Origin: GCA-003244245 sp050699575
GTDB taxonomy: Bacteria; Actinomycetota; Actinomycetes; Mycobacteriales; Pseudonocardiaceae
Direction: 5' to 3'
NCBI GenBank assembly: GCA_050699575.1
Contig: JBOHFG010000246.1
Coordinates: 1-64,000 of the forward strand
DNA: 64,000 bases
The notes under the pieces were generated by a model, which was not told the origin of the DNA, ran no database searches, and saw nothing but the letters and a program-made list of their open reading frames with translations. Both the position numbers and the translations under genes were made by a program. This document shows, piece after piece, positions 1-8,260 of this stretch (its first letter is position 1; the number at the start of each line of letters is the position of its first letter).

Positions 1-2
1 AG

Positions 3-1187
3 GCGAAGTTCCAGCGGACCAAGCCGCACGTCAACATCGGAACCATCGGTCATATCGACCACGGCAAGACCACGCTGACTGCGGCGATCACCAAGGTCTT
101 GCACGACAAGTTCCCGGACGTGAACGAGGCTTCGGCGTTCGACATGATCGATAAGGCCCCCGAGGAACGGCAGCGGGGTATTACGATCTCGATCGCGCAT
201 GTCGAGTATCAGACCGAGAAACGGCACTACGCCCACGTCGACTGTCCCGGACATGCCGACTACATCAAGAACATGATCACTGGTGCGGCCCAAATGGACG
301 GTGCCATCCTCGTGGTGGCCGCCACCGACGGCCCGATGCCGCAGACCCGCGAGCATGTGTTGCTGGCTCGTCAGGTCGGCGTCCCCTACATCGTCGTCGC
401 GCTGAACAAGGCCGATATGGTCGATGACGAAGAGATCATGGAACTCGTAGAGCTCGAGGTCCGCGAGCTGCTGTCCAGCCAGGAGTATCCAGGCGACGAC
501 CTGCCGATCGTCCGCGTCTCGGCGCTCAAGGCGCTCGAGGGCGACACCGAGTGGGGCCAGAAGCTCCTGGAGCTGATGGACGCTGTAGACGCCAGCATCC
601 CGGAGCCGGTGCGCGAGATTGAGAAGCCGTTCCTCATGCCGATCGAGGATGTCTTCACCATCACCGGCCGTGGCACCGTGGTCACCGGCCGGGTGGAGCG
701 CGGCATCGTCAAGGTGAGTGAGGAGGTGGAGATCATCGGCATCAAGGAGAAGTCGGCGAAGACCACCGTCACCGGGGTTGAGATGTTCCGCAAGCTGCTC
801 GATGAGGGCCGGGCCGGCGACAACGTGGGTCTGTTGCTTCGCGGCATCAAGCGCGAGGATGTGGAGCGCGGGCAGGTCATCATTAAGCCCGGCACCAACA
901 CCCCGCATACGCAGTTCGAGGCCCAAGTCTACATCCTGTCCAAGGACGAGGGTGGTCGACACACGCCGTTCTTCAACAACTACCGTCCGCAGTTCTACTT
1001 CCGTACCACCGATGTGACCGGTGTCGTGACCCTGCCTGAGGGCACCGAGATGGTCATGCCGGGCGACAACACCACCATGTCGGTGCAGCTCATCCAGCCG
1101 GTCGCGATGGACGAAAATCTGAAGTTTGCGATCCGTGAGGGTGGCCGTACCGTCGGCGCCGGCCGGGTAGTCAAGATTGTCGCTTGA
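3..1187 (+). CDS. tuf: Elongation factor Tu (5' partial)
   Basis: EF-Tu is the GTPase that delivers aminoacyl-tRNA to the ribosome. The frame is open from the first bases of the window and reads AKFQRTKPHVNIGTIGHIDH, so only about three N-terminal residues are missing. The G1 loop GHIDHGKT, the DCPGHADY (G3) and NKAD (G4) motifs and the C-terminal beta-barrel domains ending GAGRVVKIVA are all present. It lies just upstream of the S10 operon, the usual str-to-S10 order. Identification is certain; only the start lies outside the window. Confidence 0.98.
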   Translation, partial: AKFQRTKPHVNIGTIGHIDHGKTTLTAAITKVLHDKFPDVNEASAFDMIDKAPEERQRGITISIAHVEYQTEKRHYAHVDCPGHADYIKNMITGAAQMDGAILVVAATDGPMPQTREHVLLARQVGVPYIVVALNKADMVDDEEIMELVELEVRELLSSQEYPGDDLPIVRVSALKALEGDTEWGQKLLELMDAVDASIPEPVREIEKPFLMPIEDVFTITGRGTVVTGRVERGIVKVSEEVEIIGIKEKSAKTTVTGVEMFRKLLDEGRAGDNVGLLLRGIKREDVERGQVIIKPGTNTPHTQFEAQVYILSKDEGGRHTPFFNNYRPQFYFRTTDVTGVVTLPEGTEMVMPGDNTTMSVQLIQPVAMDENLKFAIREGGRTVGAGRVVKIVA

Positions 1188-1192
1188 CGGGT

Positions 1193-1240
1193 CCTCGTGA
1201 GTGGCATTGGGTGCTATAACACTGTAATCCACTCACGAGG
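1193..1240. promoter_or_regulatory. 11-bp perfect inverted repeat in tuf-rpsJ gap
   Basis: CCTCGTGAGTG at 1193-1203 is exactly repeated in inverse orientation as CACTCACGAGG at 1230-1240, with 26 nt between. It begins six bases after the tuf stop codon. It could terminate tuf transcription or act as a regulatory dyad. There is no downstream T tract. The possible -10 element at 1212-1220 lies inside its loop, so folding and promoter use may be linked (inference). Confidence 0.55.
1212..1220 (+). promoter_or_regulatory. Possible extended -10 promoter of S10 operon
   Basis: TGCTATAAC reads as an extended -10 box (TGn followed by TATAAC). No good -35 box lies at 17 bp, which is tolerated for extended -10 promoters. 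Transcription would start near 1227 and give a leader of about 190 nt containing the 25-bp hairpin before rpsJ. Assigned from sequence match only. Confidence 0.35.
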
Positions 1241-1305
1241 GCACTGGCCCCGGATTTGGTCAGCGATCAAGCATCATTTAGCATGAAGCGGTTGCCCGAC
1301 CGCGA

Positions 1306-1362
1306 CACACCCGACCGCGGGGACCGGGGCGGGGTTGGCCCCGGTCCCCGCGGTCGGGTGTG
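1306..1362. promoter_or_regulatory. 25-bp perfect hairpin upstream of rpsJ
   Basis: Arms 1306-1330 and 1338-1362 are perfectly complementary (25 bp, very GC-rich) around a 7-nt loop (GGGGTTG). There is no T tract after it. It lies 53 nt before the rpsJ start, inside the probable S10 leader. It may be a tuf terminator lacking a U-tract or an attenuator of the S10 operon, a role that in enterobacteria is filled by an L4-responsive leader. Which applies cannot be decided from sequence. Confidence 0.7.
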
Positions 1363-1415
1363 ACGGCCAGGACGACGACACCAGCGGCACGAGACTGACA
1401 GGACGGCAAGCCCCC

Positions 1416-1721
1416 ATGGCGGGACAGAAAATCCGCATCCGGCTCAAAGCCTATGACCACGAGGCGATCGACGCGTCTGCGCGCAAGATCGTTGAGACCG
1501 TGACACGCACCGGTGCCCGGGTCGTCGGGCCGGTGCCGCTGCCGACTGAGAAGAACGTGTACTGCGTCATCCGCTCGCCGCACAAGTACAAGGACTCGCG
1601 AGAGCACTTCGAGATGCGGACGCACAAGCGGCTGATCGACATTCTCGACCCGACGCCCAAGACGGTGGACGCGCTGATGCGCATCGACCTGCCGGCCAGC
1701 GTCGACGTCAACATTCAGTGA
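1416..1721 (+). CDS. rpsJ: 30S ribosomal protein S10
   Basis: S10 is a small-subunit head protein and also NusE, a partner of NusB/NusG in antitermination. The 101-residue product starts MAGQKIRIRLKAYDHEAID, the canonical start, so ATG 1416 is chosen over upstream in-frame codons. Length is normal for the family. It is the first gene of the S10 operon, 10 nt before rplC. Confidence 0.98.
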   Translation: MAGQKIRIRLKAYDHEAIDASARKIVETVTRTGARVVGPVPLPTEKNVYCVIRSPHKYKDSREHFEMRTHKRLIDILDPTPKTVDALMRIDLPASVDVNIQ

Positions 1722-1731
1722 GGCCGGGAGA

Positions 1732-2412
1732 ATGACAGCGATTGATGCGGGGCAACAGGGTAGTAGGACCGTTCGGGGAATATTGGGCACCAAGCTCGGG
1801 ATGACCCAGGTCTTTGACGACAACAACAGGATCGTGCCAGTCACGGTGGTGGCTGCCGGGCCGTGCGTGGTGACCGGGATCCGCACCCCGGACAAAGACG
1901 GCTATCCCGCGGTGCAGATGGCCTACGGTGCCATCGACCCACGTAAGGTGACCAAGCCGGTGGCCGGGCATTATGCTGCGGCAGGTGTCACCCCGCGGCG
2001 CCACCTGGTTGAATTGCGCACCGCCGACGCGGCGGATTATCAGGTCGGGCAGGAACTTACCGCTGAGGTGTTCGCCGCCGGGGCTGTGGTCGACGTCGTG
2101 GGCACCAGTAAGGGTAAGGGCACCGCCGGGGTGATGAAGCGGCACGGCTTCGGCGGTCTCGGGGCCAGCCACGGTACCCAGCGCAAGCACCGCTCGCCAG
2201 GTTCGATCGGTGGTTGCGCCACGCCGAGCCGGGTGTTCAAGGGCACCCGGATGGCTGGCCGGATGGGCAACGTTCGAGTGACCACTCAGAATCTCACCGT
2301 GCATCGGGTCGATGCAGAGTCCGGGTTGCTGCTGATCAAAGGGGCGCTGCCCGGTCCGAAGGGTGGCCTGGTGCTGGTCAAGACGGCTGCGAAGGGTGGT
2401 GCGCAGGGGTGA
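1732..2412 (+). CDS. rplC: 50S ribosomal protein L3
   Basis: L3 binds 23S rRNA near the peptidyl transferase centre and is an early assembly protein. The 226-aa product has the family motif GILGTKLGMTQVF after a short extension of about 15 residues, and the conserved GASHGTQRKHRSPGSIG loop that reaches the catalytic centre. A GGGAG ribosome binding site precedes ATG 1732. Its TGA overlaps the GTG start of rplD. Confidence 0.98.
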   Translation: MTAIDAGQQGSRTVRGILGTKLGMTQVFDDNNRIVPVTVVAAGPCVVTGIRTPDKDGYPAVQMAYGAIDPRKVTKPVAGHYAAAGVTPRRHLVELRTADAADYQVGQELTAEVFAAGAVVDVVGTSKGKGTAGVMKRHGFGGLGASHGTQRKHRSPGSIGGCATPSRVFKGTRMAGRMGNVRVTTQNLTVHRVDAESGLLLIKGALPGPKGGLVLVKTAAKGGAQG

Positions 2413-3107
2413 GTCCACAATTGAATACTGACGCGAAAATGGTCGATATCCGGACCCCGGATGGGGCAACCTCGGGAACTGTGGGCCTGCCTGCCGAGCT
2501 TTTCGACGTGCCAGCGAACATCCCGTTGATGCATCAGGTGGTAGTGGCTCAGCTGGCTGCGGCACGGCAGGGCACCCACAGTACCAAAACACGCGGTGAG
2601 GTCTCCGGTGGAGGTATCAAGCCTTACCGGCAGAAAGGCACCGGGCGGGCCCGCCAGGGTTCGATCCGAGCGCCTCAGTTCACTGGTGGCGGTGTCGCGC
2701 ACGGCCCCACGCCCCGGGACTACAGCCAGCGCACCCCGAAGAAGATGAAGGCGGCCGCGCTCCGCGGCGCCCTGTCGGACCGGGCTCGCGACGGTCGGGT
2801 GCATGTCGTGTCCACGTTAGTCTCCGGTGACGCTCCTTCCACCAAGGCGGCTCGCGCAGTGCTCGATCTGCTGGCCGGCCGAAGCGCCAAGCTGTTGGTC
2901 GTCGTCAGCCGCGCCGATGAGGTAAGCCGCCGCAGCGTGCGCAACCTCACTTCAGTGCATGTACTGACCCCAGACCAGCTCAACACCTACGACGTGCTGT
3001 GTAACGACGAAGTGGTGTTCACCGCAGATGCCCTGCAGGCCTTCCTCGCTGCGCGCAACTTCTCCCCAGTGCAGAGCGCCAACGCGGTGCAGGAGGCAGC
3101 CCGATGA
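2409..3107 (+). CDS. rplD: 50S ribosomal protein L4
   Basis: L4 lines the exit tunnel and regulates its own operon in enterobacteria. The product has the conserved loop KTRGEVSGGGIKPYRQKGTG and the RDYSQRTPKKM segment. GTG 2409 overlaps the rplC stop as GTGA and gives an N-terminus about as long as the mycobacterial one (232 aa). ATG 2439 (222 aa) is the alternative but has no clear ribosome binding site. The gene overlaps rplW by 4 nt. Confidence 0.95.
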   Translation: MSPQLNTDAKMVDIRTPDGATSGTVGLPAELFDVPANIPLMHQVVVAQLAAARQGTHSTKTRGEVSGGGIKPYRQKGTGRARQGSIRAPQFTGGGVAHGPTPRDYSQRTPKKMKAAALRGALSDRARDGRVHVVSTLVSGDAPSTKAARAVLDLLAGRSAKLLVVVSRADEVSRRSVRNLTSVHVLTPDQLNTYDVLCNDEVVFTADALQAFLAARNFSPVQSANAVQEAAR

Positions 3108-3403
3108 TTCCCGATCCCCGTGATGTAATTCTCAAGCCGGTTATCTCGGAGAAAAGTTATGGGCTGCTCGATCAGCACAAATACACTTTCGTGGTGGCGC
3201 CGGACGCCAATAAAACCCAGATCAAGATCGCTGTGGAGAAAGTTTTCGGTGTGCAGGTGGTCAGCGTCAACACCCTCAACCGGACCGGCAAGCGCAAGAG
3301 AACCAAGTTCGGGTACGGCAAGCGCAAAGACACCAAGCGGGCGATCGTGACACTGTCCGCGGGCAGCAAGCCGATCGAGATGTTCGGCGGGCCGGCCGCG
3401 TGA
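3104..3403 (+). CDS. rplW: 50S ribosomal protein L23
   Basis: L23 sits at the tunnel exit and is the docking site for trigger factor and SRP. The 99-aa protein starts MIPDPRDVILKPVISEKSY, the family hallmark, and contains the GKRKRTKFGYGKRKDTKRA loop. The ATGA overlap with rplD indicates coupled translation. Confidence 0.98.
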   Translation: MIPDPRDVILKPVISEKSYGLLDQHKYTFVVAPDANKTQIKIAVEKVFGVQVVSVNTLNRTGKRKRTKFGYGKRKDTKRAIVTLSAGSKPIEMFGGPAA

Positions 3404-3419
3404 GCGAGGACGGATAGAC

Positions 3420-4253
3420 ATGGGCATCCGCAAATACAAGCCGACCACGGCGGGCCGCCGCGGCTCCAGTGTTTCCGATTTCGCCGAGATCACCCGAGAT
3501 CATCCGGAGAAGTCGCTGGTTCGACCGCTGCACAGCAAAGGCGGCCGCAACTCCTATGGTCGGATCACGACCCGGCATCAGGGTGGCGGGCACAAGCGTG
3601 CTTACCGCCTGATCGATTTTCGGCGGGCGGACAAAGACGGTGTGCCGGCCAAGGTCGCGCATATCGAGTACGACCCGAACCGCACCGCGCGGATTGCCCT
3701 GCTGCACTATGCCGATGGCGACAAGCGCTACATCATCGCCCCGGAGAAGTTGCGCCAGGGTGACACAGTGGAGAACGGGCCCAAGGCTGATATCAAGCCA
3801 GGCAACAACCTGCCGCTGCGCAGCATCCCGGTGGGGACGGTGGTGCACGCGATCGAGCTCCGTCCCGGTGGGGGAGCGAAGATCGCCCGCTCGGCCGGTG
3901 CGAAGGTCCAACTGGTGGCCAAGGACGGTCCCTACGGTCAGCTGCGAATGCCTTCAGGTGAGATCCGTAATGTTGACGTTCGGTGTCGCGCCACAGTGGG
4001 CGAGGTCGGCAACTCCGAGCAGGGCAACATCAACTGGGGCAAGGCCGGCCGGATGCGGTGGAAAGGCAAACGCCCCACGGTTCGCGGTGTTGTGATGAAC
4101 CCGGTCGACCACCCGCACGGTGGTGGTGAGGGTAAGACCTCCGGTGGGCGCCACCCGGTGAACCCGGCTGGCAAGCCCGAAGGCCGTACCCGACGCCATA
4201 AGGCCAGTGACAAATTGATCGTGCGTCGCCGCCGTACCGGTAAGAAGCGCTGA
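3420..4253 (+). CDS. rplB: 50S ribosomal protein L2
   Basis: L2 is needed for subunit joining and for peptidyl transferase activity. The 277-aa protein has the normal length and shows HQGGGHKRAYRLIDF, the GRMRWKGKRPTVRGVVMNPVD region with its active-region histidine (DHPHGGGEGK), and a basic tail ending in RRRRTGKKR. Spacing of 16 nt to both neighbours fits a single operon. Confidence 0.98.
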   Translation: MGIRKYKPTTAGRRGSSVSDFAEITRDHPEKSLVRPLHSKGGRNSYGRITTRHQGGGHKRAYRLIDFRRADKDGVPAKVAHIEYDPNRTARIALLHYADGDKRYIIAPEKLRQGDTVENGPKADIKPGNNLPLRSIPVGTVVHAIELRPGGGAKIARSAGAKVQLVAKDGPYGQLRMPSGEIRNVDVRCRATVGEVGNSEQGNINWGKAGRMRWKGKRPTVRGVVMNPVDHPHGGGEGKTSGGRHPVNPAGKPEGRTRRHKASDKLIVRRRRTGKKR

Positions 4254-4269
4254 GCAGGAGGGAGCAACC

Positions 4270-4551
4270 ATGCCACGCAGCCTGAAAAAGGGTCCGTTCA
4301 TTGATGACCACCTGCTCAAGAAGGTGGACGCACACAACGAGGCGGGCACCAAGCAGGTCATCAGGACCTGGTCGCGCCGTTCCACGATTATTCCCGACAT
4401 GATCGGCCACACTATTGCGGTGCACGACGGGCGTAAGCACGTCCCAGTGTTCGTCACCGAGGCAATGGTCGGTCACAAGCTGGGTGAGTTTGCGCCGACC
4501 CGCACCTTCCGGGGTCACGTCAAAGACGACCGGCGGGCGCGGCGCCGCTAG
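4270..4551 (+). CDS. rpsS: 30S ribosomal protein S19
   Basis: S19 forms a head-domain complex with S13 contacting tRNA. The 93-aa product starts MPRSLKKGPFIDDHLLKK and contains the GHTIAVHDGRKHVPVFVTE signature. A GGAGGGAGCA ribosome binding site precedes ATG 4270. Confidence 0.98.
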   Translation: MPRSLKKGPFIDDHLLKKVDAHNEAGTKQVIRTWSRRSTIIPDMIGHTIAVHDGRKHVPVFVTEAMVGHKLGEFAPTRTFRGHVKDDRRARRR

Positions 4552-4613
4552 CGCGGTTGCCACAGACGATGACACGCAGTGAGCCGACCCGAAAGACGAA
4601 GAGGTAGCAGCGC

Positions 4614-5072
4614 ATGGACGCCCGTAACCAGGCTGGCGCGACGGCCGCGCAGGAGCCGTCTCGCGCGGTGGCGCGGGCTCGGTATGTCCGCGTGACCCCG
4701 ATGAAGGCACGCCGGGTGGTCGAGCTCATCCGGGGCCGCAGCGCCCGGGATGCGCTCGCGGTGCTTCAGTTCGCACCGCAGGCCGCCTCCGCGCCGGTGT
4801 CAAAAGTGCTGGCCAGTGCGATGGCCAACGCGGAGAACAACCTCCAGCTGGACCCCGACTCCCTGGTCGTATCCAGGGCATTTGTGGACGAGGGGCCCAC
4901 GCTCAAGCGATTCCGCCCCCGTGCCCAGGGCCGGGCCTACCGGATTCGCAAGCGCACCAGCCACATCACGGTGGAGGTCGAGGCGGTGCTGGAGCGCCGC
5001 ACCGCTGGCCGGTCCCGCGGTGGGCAGGCAGCCACCAGCAAAAAGGCTACCCAGACAAGGAGCGCCCGCTAG
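4614..5072 (+). CDS. rplV: 50S ribosomal protein L22
   Basis: L22 lines the exit tunnel; its beta-hairpin is the site of macrolide-resistance changes. The 152-aa product has ARYVRVTPMKARRVVELIRG and the hairpin GPTLKRFRPRAQGRAYRIRK. A basic, Ala/Ser/Thr-rich tail of about 30 residues follows. The stop TAG overlaps the GTG start of rpsC by one base. Confidence 0.98.
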   Translation: MDARNQAGATAAQEPSRAVARARYVRVTPMKARRVVELIRGRSARDALAVLQFAPQAASAPVSKVLASAMANAENNLQLDPDSLVVSRAFVDEGPTLKRFRPRAQGRAYRIRKRTSHITVEVEAVLERRTAGRSRGGQAATSKKATQTRSAR

Positions 5073-5950
5073 TGGGTCAGAAGATCAACCCGCACGGCTT
5101 CCGGCTCGGTATCTCGACCGACTGGAAATCCCGCTGGTATGCGGACAAGCAGTACGCGGAGTACGTCAAGGAAGACGTCGCAATCCGTCGGTTGCTGTCC
5201 AAAGGTATGGAGCGGGCGGGTATCGCCAAGGTCGAGATTGAGCGCACCCGCGACCGGGTGCGGGTAGACATCCACACCGCCCGCCCGGGCATCGTGATCG
5301 GGCGCCGCGGCGCGGAGGCCGACCGGATCCGTGGTGAGCTGGAGAAGTTGTCGGGCAAGCAGGTGCAGCTCAACATTCTTGAGGTCAAGAATCCCGAGTC
5401 GGAGGCGCAGCTGGTCGCTCAGGGGGTGGCTGAGCAGCTGTCCAACCGGGTTGCCTTCCGGCGCGCGATGCGCAAGGCAATCCAGTCGGCGATGCGTTCC
5501 CCTCAGGTCAAGGGCATCCGGGTGCAGTGCTCGGGACGTCTGGGTGGCGCCGAGATGTCCCGCTCGGAGTTTTACCGCGAAGGTCGCGTTCCGCTGCACA
5601 CGCTGCGGGCCGACATCGACTACGGGCTTTTTGAGGCTCGCACCACGTTCGGCCGGATCGGCGTCAAGGTCTGGATCTACAAAGGTGACGTGGTGGGTGG
5701 CCGACGTGAGCGCGATGTCGATAGTGCAGCCGCTGCGGCTGCGGCTCGGACGCCCAGGCGGGAGCGCCCGGCCCGGCGTCGTTCCGGGGCTACCGGGACG
5801 ACCGGGACGTCGACCGAGGCAGGTCGCGCTGCGGCGGCGGAACTTGCCGGGACTTCGGCCGAGGCTCCCCAGGCCGCTCCGAATGAGTCGATCATGGGCT
5901 CTGCCGTCACTACCGACGCGGCGGCGACCGCAGGGCACGGGGAGGACTGA
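5072..5950 (+). CDS. rpsC: 30S ribosomal protein S3
   Basis: S3 forms part of the mRNA entry channel. The 292-aa protein starts at GTG 5072 as MGQKINPHGFRLGI. It carries a KH domain with the GIVIGRRGAEADRIR loop (about 70-85) and the C-terminal S3 domain (SGRLGGAEMSRSEFYREGR). From about residue 215 a long Ala/Thr/Arg/Gly-rich low-complexity tail extends it beyond the E. coli length, as is common in actinobacteria. Confidence 0.98.
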   Translation: MGQKINPHGFRLGISTDWKSRWYADKQYAEYVKEDVAIRRLLSKGMERAGIAKVEIERTRDRVRVDIHTARPGIVIGRRGAEADRIRGELEKLSGKQVQLNILEVKNPESEAQLVAQGVAEQLSNRVAFRRAMRKAIQSAMRSPQVKGIRVQCSGRLGGAEMSRSEFYREGRVPLHTLRADIDYGLFEARTTFGRIGVKVWIYKGDVVGGRRERDVDSAAAAAAARTPRRERPARRRSGATGTTGTSTEAGRAAAAELAGTSAEAPQAAPNESIMGSAVTTDAAATAGHGED

Positions 5951-5953
5951 GAC

Positions 5954-6373
5954 GTGCTCGTTCCACGTAAGGTCAAGCATCGCAAGCAGCATTCGCCGGG
6001 CCGGTCCGGCATGGCCACCGGTGGCACCCAGATCACCTTCGGTGACTTCGGAATCCAGGCTCTGGAACCGGCCTATGTGACCAATCGGCAGATCGAGTCC
6101 GCCCGAATCGCGATCAACCGGCATATCCGCCGGGGTGGCAAGGTCTGGATTACCATTTTCCCGGATCGGCCGCTGACCAAAAAACCGGCGGAGACCCGGA
6201 TGGGATCCGGCAAGGGCTCACCTGAGTACTGGGTGGCCAACGTCAAACCTGGTCGGATCATGTTCGAGATGGCCTACCCGAATGAGGCCGTGGCTCGCGA
6301 GGCGTTGCGCCGGGCGATTCACAAGCTGCCGATGAAGTGCCGGATCGTGACCCGTGAGGGGGTGGACTTCTGA
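5954..6373 (+). CDS. rplP: 50S ribosomal protein L16
   Basis: L16 organises the A-site region of the 50S subunit. The 139-aa product begins with GTG as MLVPRKVKHRKQHSPGRSG and shows TNRQIESARIAINRHIRRGGKVWI and GSGKGSPEYWVANVKPGRI, the diagnostic L16 segments. It lies 3 nt after rpsC and overlaps rpmC by 1 nt. Confidence 0.98.
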   Translation: MLVPRKVKHRKQHSPGRSGMATGGTQITFGDFGIQALEPAYVTNRQIESARIAINRHIRRGGKVWITIFPDRPLTKKPAETRMGSGKGSPEYWVANVKPGRIMFEMAYPNEAVAREALRRAIHKLPMKCRIVTREGVDF

Positions 6374-6621
6374 TGGCCACCACCACTGCCGCGAGCGAAC
6401 TGCGCGAGCTCACCGACGATGAGCTGGTGTTGCGGCTGCGTGAGTCCAAGGAGGAGCTGTTCAACCTGCGCTTTCAGATGGCCACCGGGCAGATGGACAA
6501 TAACCGCCGGCTGCGCATAGTCCGGCGGAGCATCGGCCGTATCTACACCGTGATGCGCGAGCGTGAGCTGGGTCTATCGGTGTCTCCGGACGTCGTTGCG
6601 GGAAGTGAGGGTGCGGCATGA
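6373..6621 (+). CDS. rpmC: 50S ribosomal protein L29
   Basis: L29 lies beside L23 at the tunnel exit. The 82-aa protein has the family pattern SELRELTDDELVLRLRESKEELFNLRFQMATGQ followed by the RRSIGRIYTVMRER helix. About 15 extra C-terminal residues follow. ATG 6373 overlaps the rplP stop; the 3' end overlaps rpsQ by 4 nt. Confidence 0.97.
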   Translation: MATTTAASELRELTDDELVLRLRESKEELFNLRFQMATGQMDNNRRLRIVRRSIGRIYTVMRERELGLSVSPDVVAGSEGAA

Positions 6622-6962
6622 GTGACATTGAATCGAGTGAGGCGACCCAGCCCGAAGGGCGAAGTAAGCCGACCCAGCCGGAAGGGCGAAGTAAGCCGAC
6701 CCAGCCCGAAGGGCGGAATAAGCGAAAAGTCCGGGAAGGTTACGTCGTCTCGGATAAGATGGACAAGACGGTCGTCGTGGCGCTCGAAGATCGTAAGAAG
6801 CACCCGCTGTACGGCAAGGTGCTGCGATCGACCACCAAGGTGAAGGCGCATGATGAAGCCAATGCCGCGGGCGTCGGCGACCGGGTGCTGTTGATGGAGA
6901 CCCGTCCGCTGTCAGCGACCAAACGCTGGCGGCTGGTCCAGATCCTCGAGAGGGCCAAGTGA
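6618..6962 (+). CDS. rpsQ: 30S ribosomal protein S17 with repeat-bearing N-terminus
   Basis: S17 is a primary 16S rRNA binding protein. The S17 core begins near residue 36 (KRKVREGYVVSDKMDKTVVV) and runs to the end through VGDRVLLMETRPLSATKRWR. The first 35 residues are an extension made mostly of three tandem copies of TQPEGRSKP, encoded by three 27-bp repeats at 6644-6724. ATG 6618 overlaps rpmC (ATGA). Total length is 114 aa against roughly 85-100 for typical S17. Confidence 0.97.
   Translation: MSDIESSEATQPEGRSKPTQPEGRSKPTQPEGRNKRKVREGYVVSDKMDKTVVVALEDRKKHPLYGKVLRSTTKVKAHDEANAAGVGDRVLLMETRPLSATKRWRLVQILERAK
6644..6724 (+). repeat. 27-bp x3 tandem repeat inside rpsQ
   Basis: Units at 6644-6670, 6671-6697 and 6698-6724 begin GACCCAGCC and contain GAAGGGCG. 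They differ at only a few positions. The repeat keeps the reading frame and encodes the repeated TQPEGR motif of the S17 extension. Confidence 0.95.
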
Positions 6963-6999
6963 TCCATTGTGCCGCCCTCAGATGTGAGAGGGAGTTGAC

Positions 7000-7368
7000 G
7001 TGATCCAGCAGGAGTCGCGACTGCGGGTCGCCGACAACACGGGTGCCAAGGAGATCCTGTGCATCCGAGTACTCGGCGGCAGCTCGCGCCGCTACGCCGG
7101 CATCGGGGACATCATCGTGGCGACCGTCAAGGAAGCCATGCCCGGCGCCAACGTGAAGCGTGGCGACGTGGTCAAGGCCGTCATCGTGCGCACCGTCAAG
7201 GAGAAGCGCCGCCCGGACGGTTCCTACATCCGGTTCGATGAGAACGCCGCGGTACTGATCAAACCCGATGGTGAGCCCCGTGGTACCCGGATCTTCGGTC
7301 CGGTCGGCCGGGAGCTCCGGGACAAGCGGTTCATGAAGATTATTTCGCTGGCCCCGGAGGTGCTCTGA
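7000..7368 (+). CDS. rplN: 50S ribosomal protein L14
   Basis: L14 forms part of the intersubunit bridge region. The 122-aa product begins with GTG as MIQQESRLRVADNTGAKEILCIRVLGG, the canonical N-terminus, and ends with RELRDKRFMKIISLAPEVL. GAGAGGGAG upstream is the ribosome binding site. Confidence 0.98.
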   Translation: MIQQESRLRVADNTGAKEILCIRVLGGSSRRYAGIGDIIVATVKEAMPGANVKRGDVVKAVIVRTVKEKRRPDGSYIRFDENAAVLIKPDGEPRGTRIFGPVGRELRDKRFMKIISLAPEVL

Positions 7369-7370
7369 CC

Positions 7371-7685
7371 ATGAGAGTCCGCAAAGGTGACACCGTTGTG
7401 GTGATCGCCGGTAAGGACAAGGGCGCCAAGGGGAAGGTGATCCAGGCCTACCCGGACACCGGCCGAGTGCTCGTGGAGGGCGTCAACCGGATCAAGAAAC
7501 ATACTCGGATCAGTCGTACGCAGCGCGGTGCGCAAAGCGGCGGGATTGTCACTCAAGAGGCTACGATCGACGTCTCGAACGTCATGATCGTTGATTCCGA
7601 CGGCAAGCCGGCCCGGGTGGGTTACCGAACTGATGACGAAGGCAAGCGCGTGCGCGTGTCGCGGCGCACCGGCAAGGACATCTGA
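7371..7685 (+). CDS. rplX: 50S ribosomal protein L24
   Basis: L24 is an assembly initiator at the tunnel exit. The 104-aa protein contains the KOW motif (KGDTVVVIAGKDKGAKGKV) near the N-terminus and the GVNRIKKHTR segment. It lies 2 nt after rplN and its stop overlaps the rplE start. Confidence 0.98.
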   Translation: MRVRKGDTVVVIAGKDKGAKGKVIQAYPDTGRVLVEGVNRIKKHTRISRTQRGAQSGGIVTQEATIDVSNVMIVDSDGKPARVGYRTDDEGKRVRVSRRTGKDI

Positions 7686-8260
7686 TGACCACGGTAGAGG
7701 GCGAACGTGCAGTGACGGTGCCCAGGCTCAAGGCCCGGTACCGTGAGGAGATCGTTGCGGCGTTGCGTGAACAGTTCCATTACGTCAACCCGATGCAAGT
7801 ACCCGGGGCGGTCAAGGTTGTAGTGAACATGGGTGTCGGCGAAGCCGCTCGGGACGCCAAGCTGATGGACGGTGCGGTGCGAGATCTGGCGACGATCACT
7901 GGCCAGAAGCCGCAGGTGAAACGGGCTCGCAAGTCCGTCGCGCAGTTCAAGCTGCGCGAGGGGATGCCGATTGGTGCCAAGGTGACGCTGCGCGGCGACC
8001 GTATGTGGGAGTTTCTGGATCGGTTGTTGACGATCGCCCTGCCTCGTATCCGCGATTTCCGTGGTCTGTCGCCGACTCAGTTCGACGGCCATGGTAACTA
8101 CACCTTCGGGCTCACGGAGCAGTCGATGTTCCATGAGATCAACCCGGACGACATCGACCGCCCGCGCGGCATGGATATCACTGTGGTCACCTCCGCGACC
8201 ACCGACGAGGAGGGCCAGGCGCTGCTGCGTCGTCTGGGCTTCCCCTTCAAGGAGAGCTGA
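7685..8260 (+). CDS. rplE: 50S ribosomal protein L5
   Basis: L5 binds 5S rRNA in the central protuberance. The 191-aa product has PRLKARYREEI, the VVVNMGVGEAARDAKLMDGA motif, and PRIRDFRGLSPTQFDGHGNYTFGLTEQ split across the middle of the protein. ATG 7685 overlaps the rplX stop. An in-frame GTG a few codons later is possible but not needed. Confidence 0.98.
   Translation: MTTVEGERAVTVPRLKARYREEIVAALREQFHYVNPMQVPGAVKVVVNMGVGEAARDAKLMDGAVRDLATITGQKPQVKRARKSVAQFKLREGMPIGAKVTLRGDRMWEFLDRLLTIALPRIRDFRGLSPTQFDGHGNYTFGLTEQSMFHEINPDDIDRPRGMDITVVTSATTDEEGQALLRRLGFPFKES

Noticed and set aside
1278..1895. Long minus-strand frame opposite rpsJ and rplC
   Set aside because: It is antisense to two certain ribosomal genes and its translation has no protein-like pattern; in high-GC DNA such shadows are expected.
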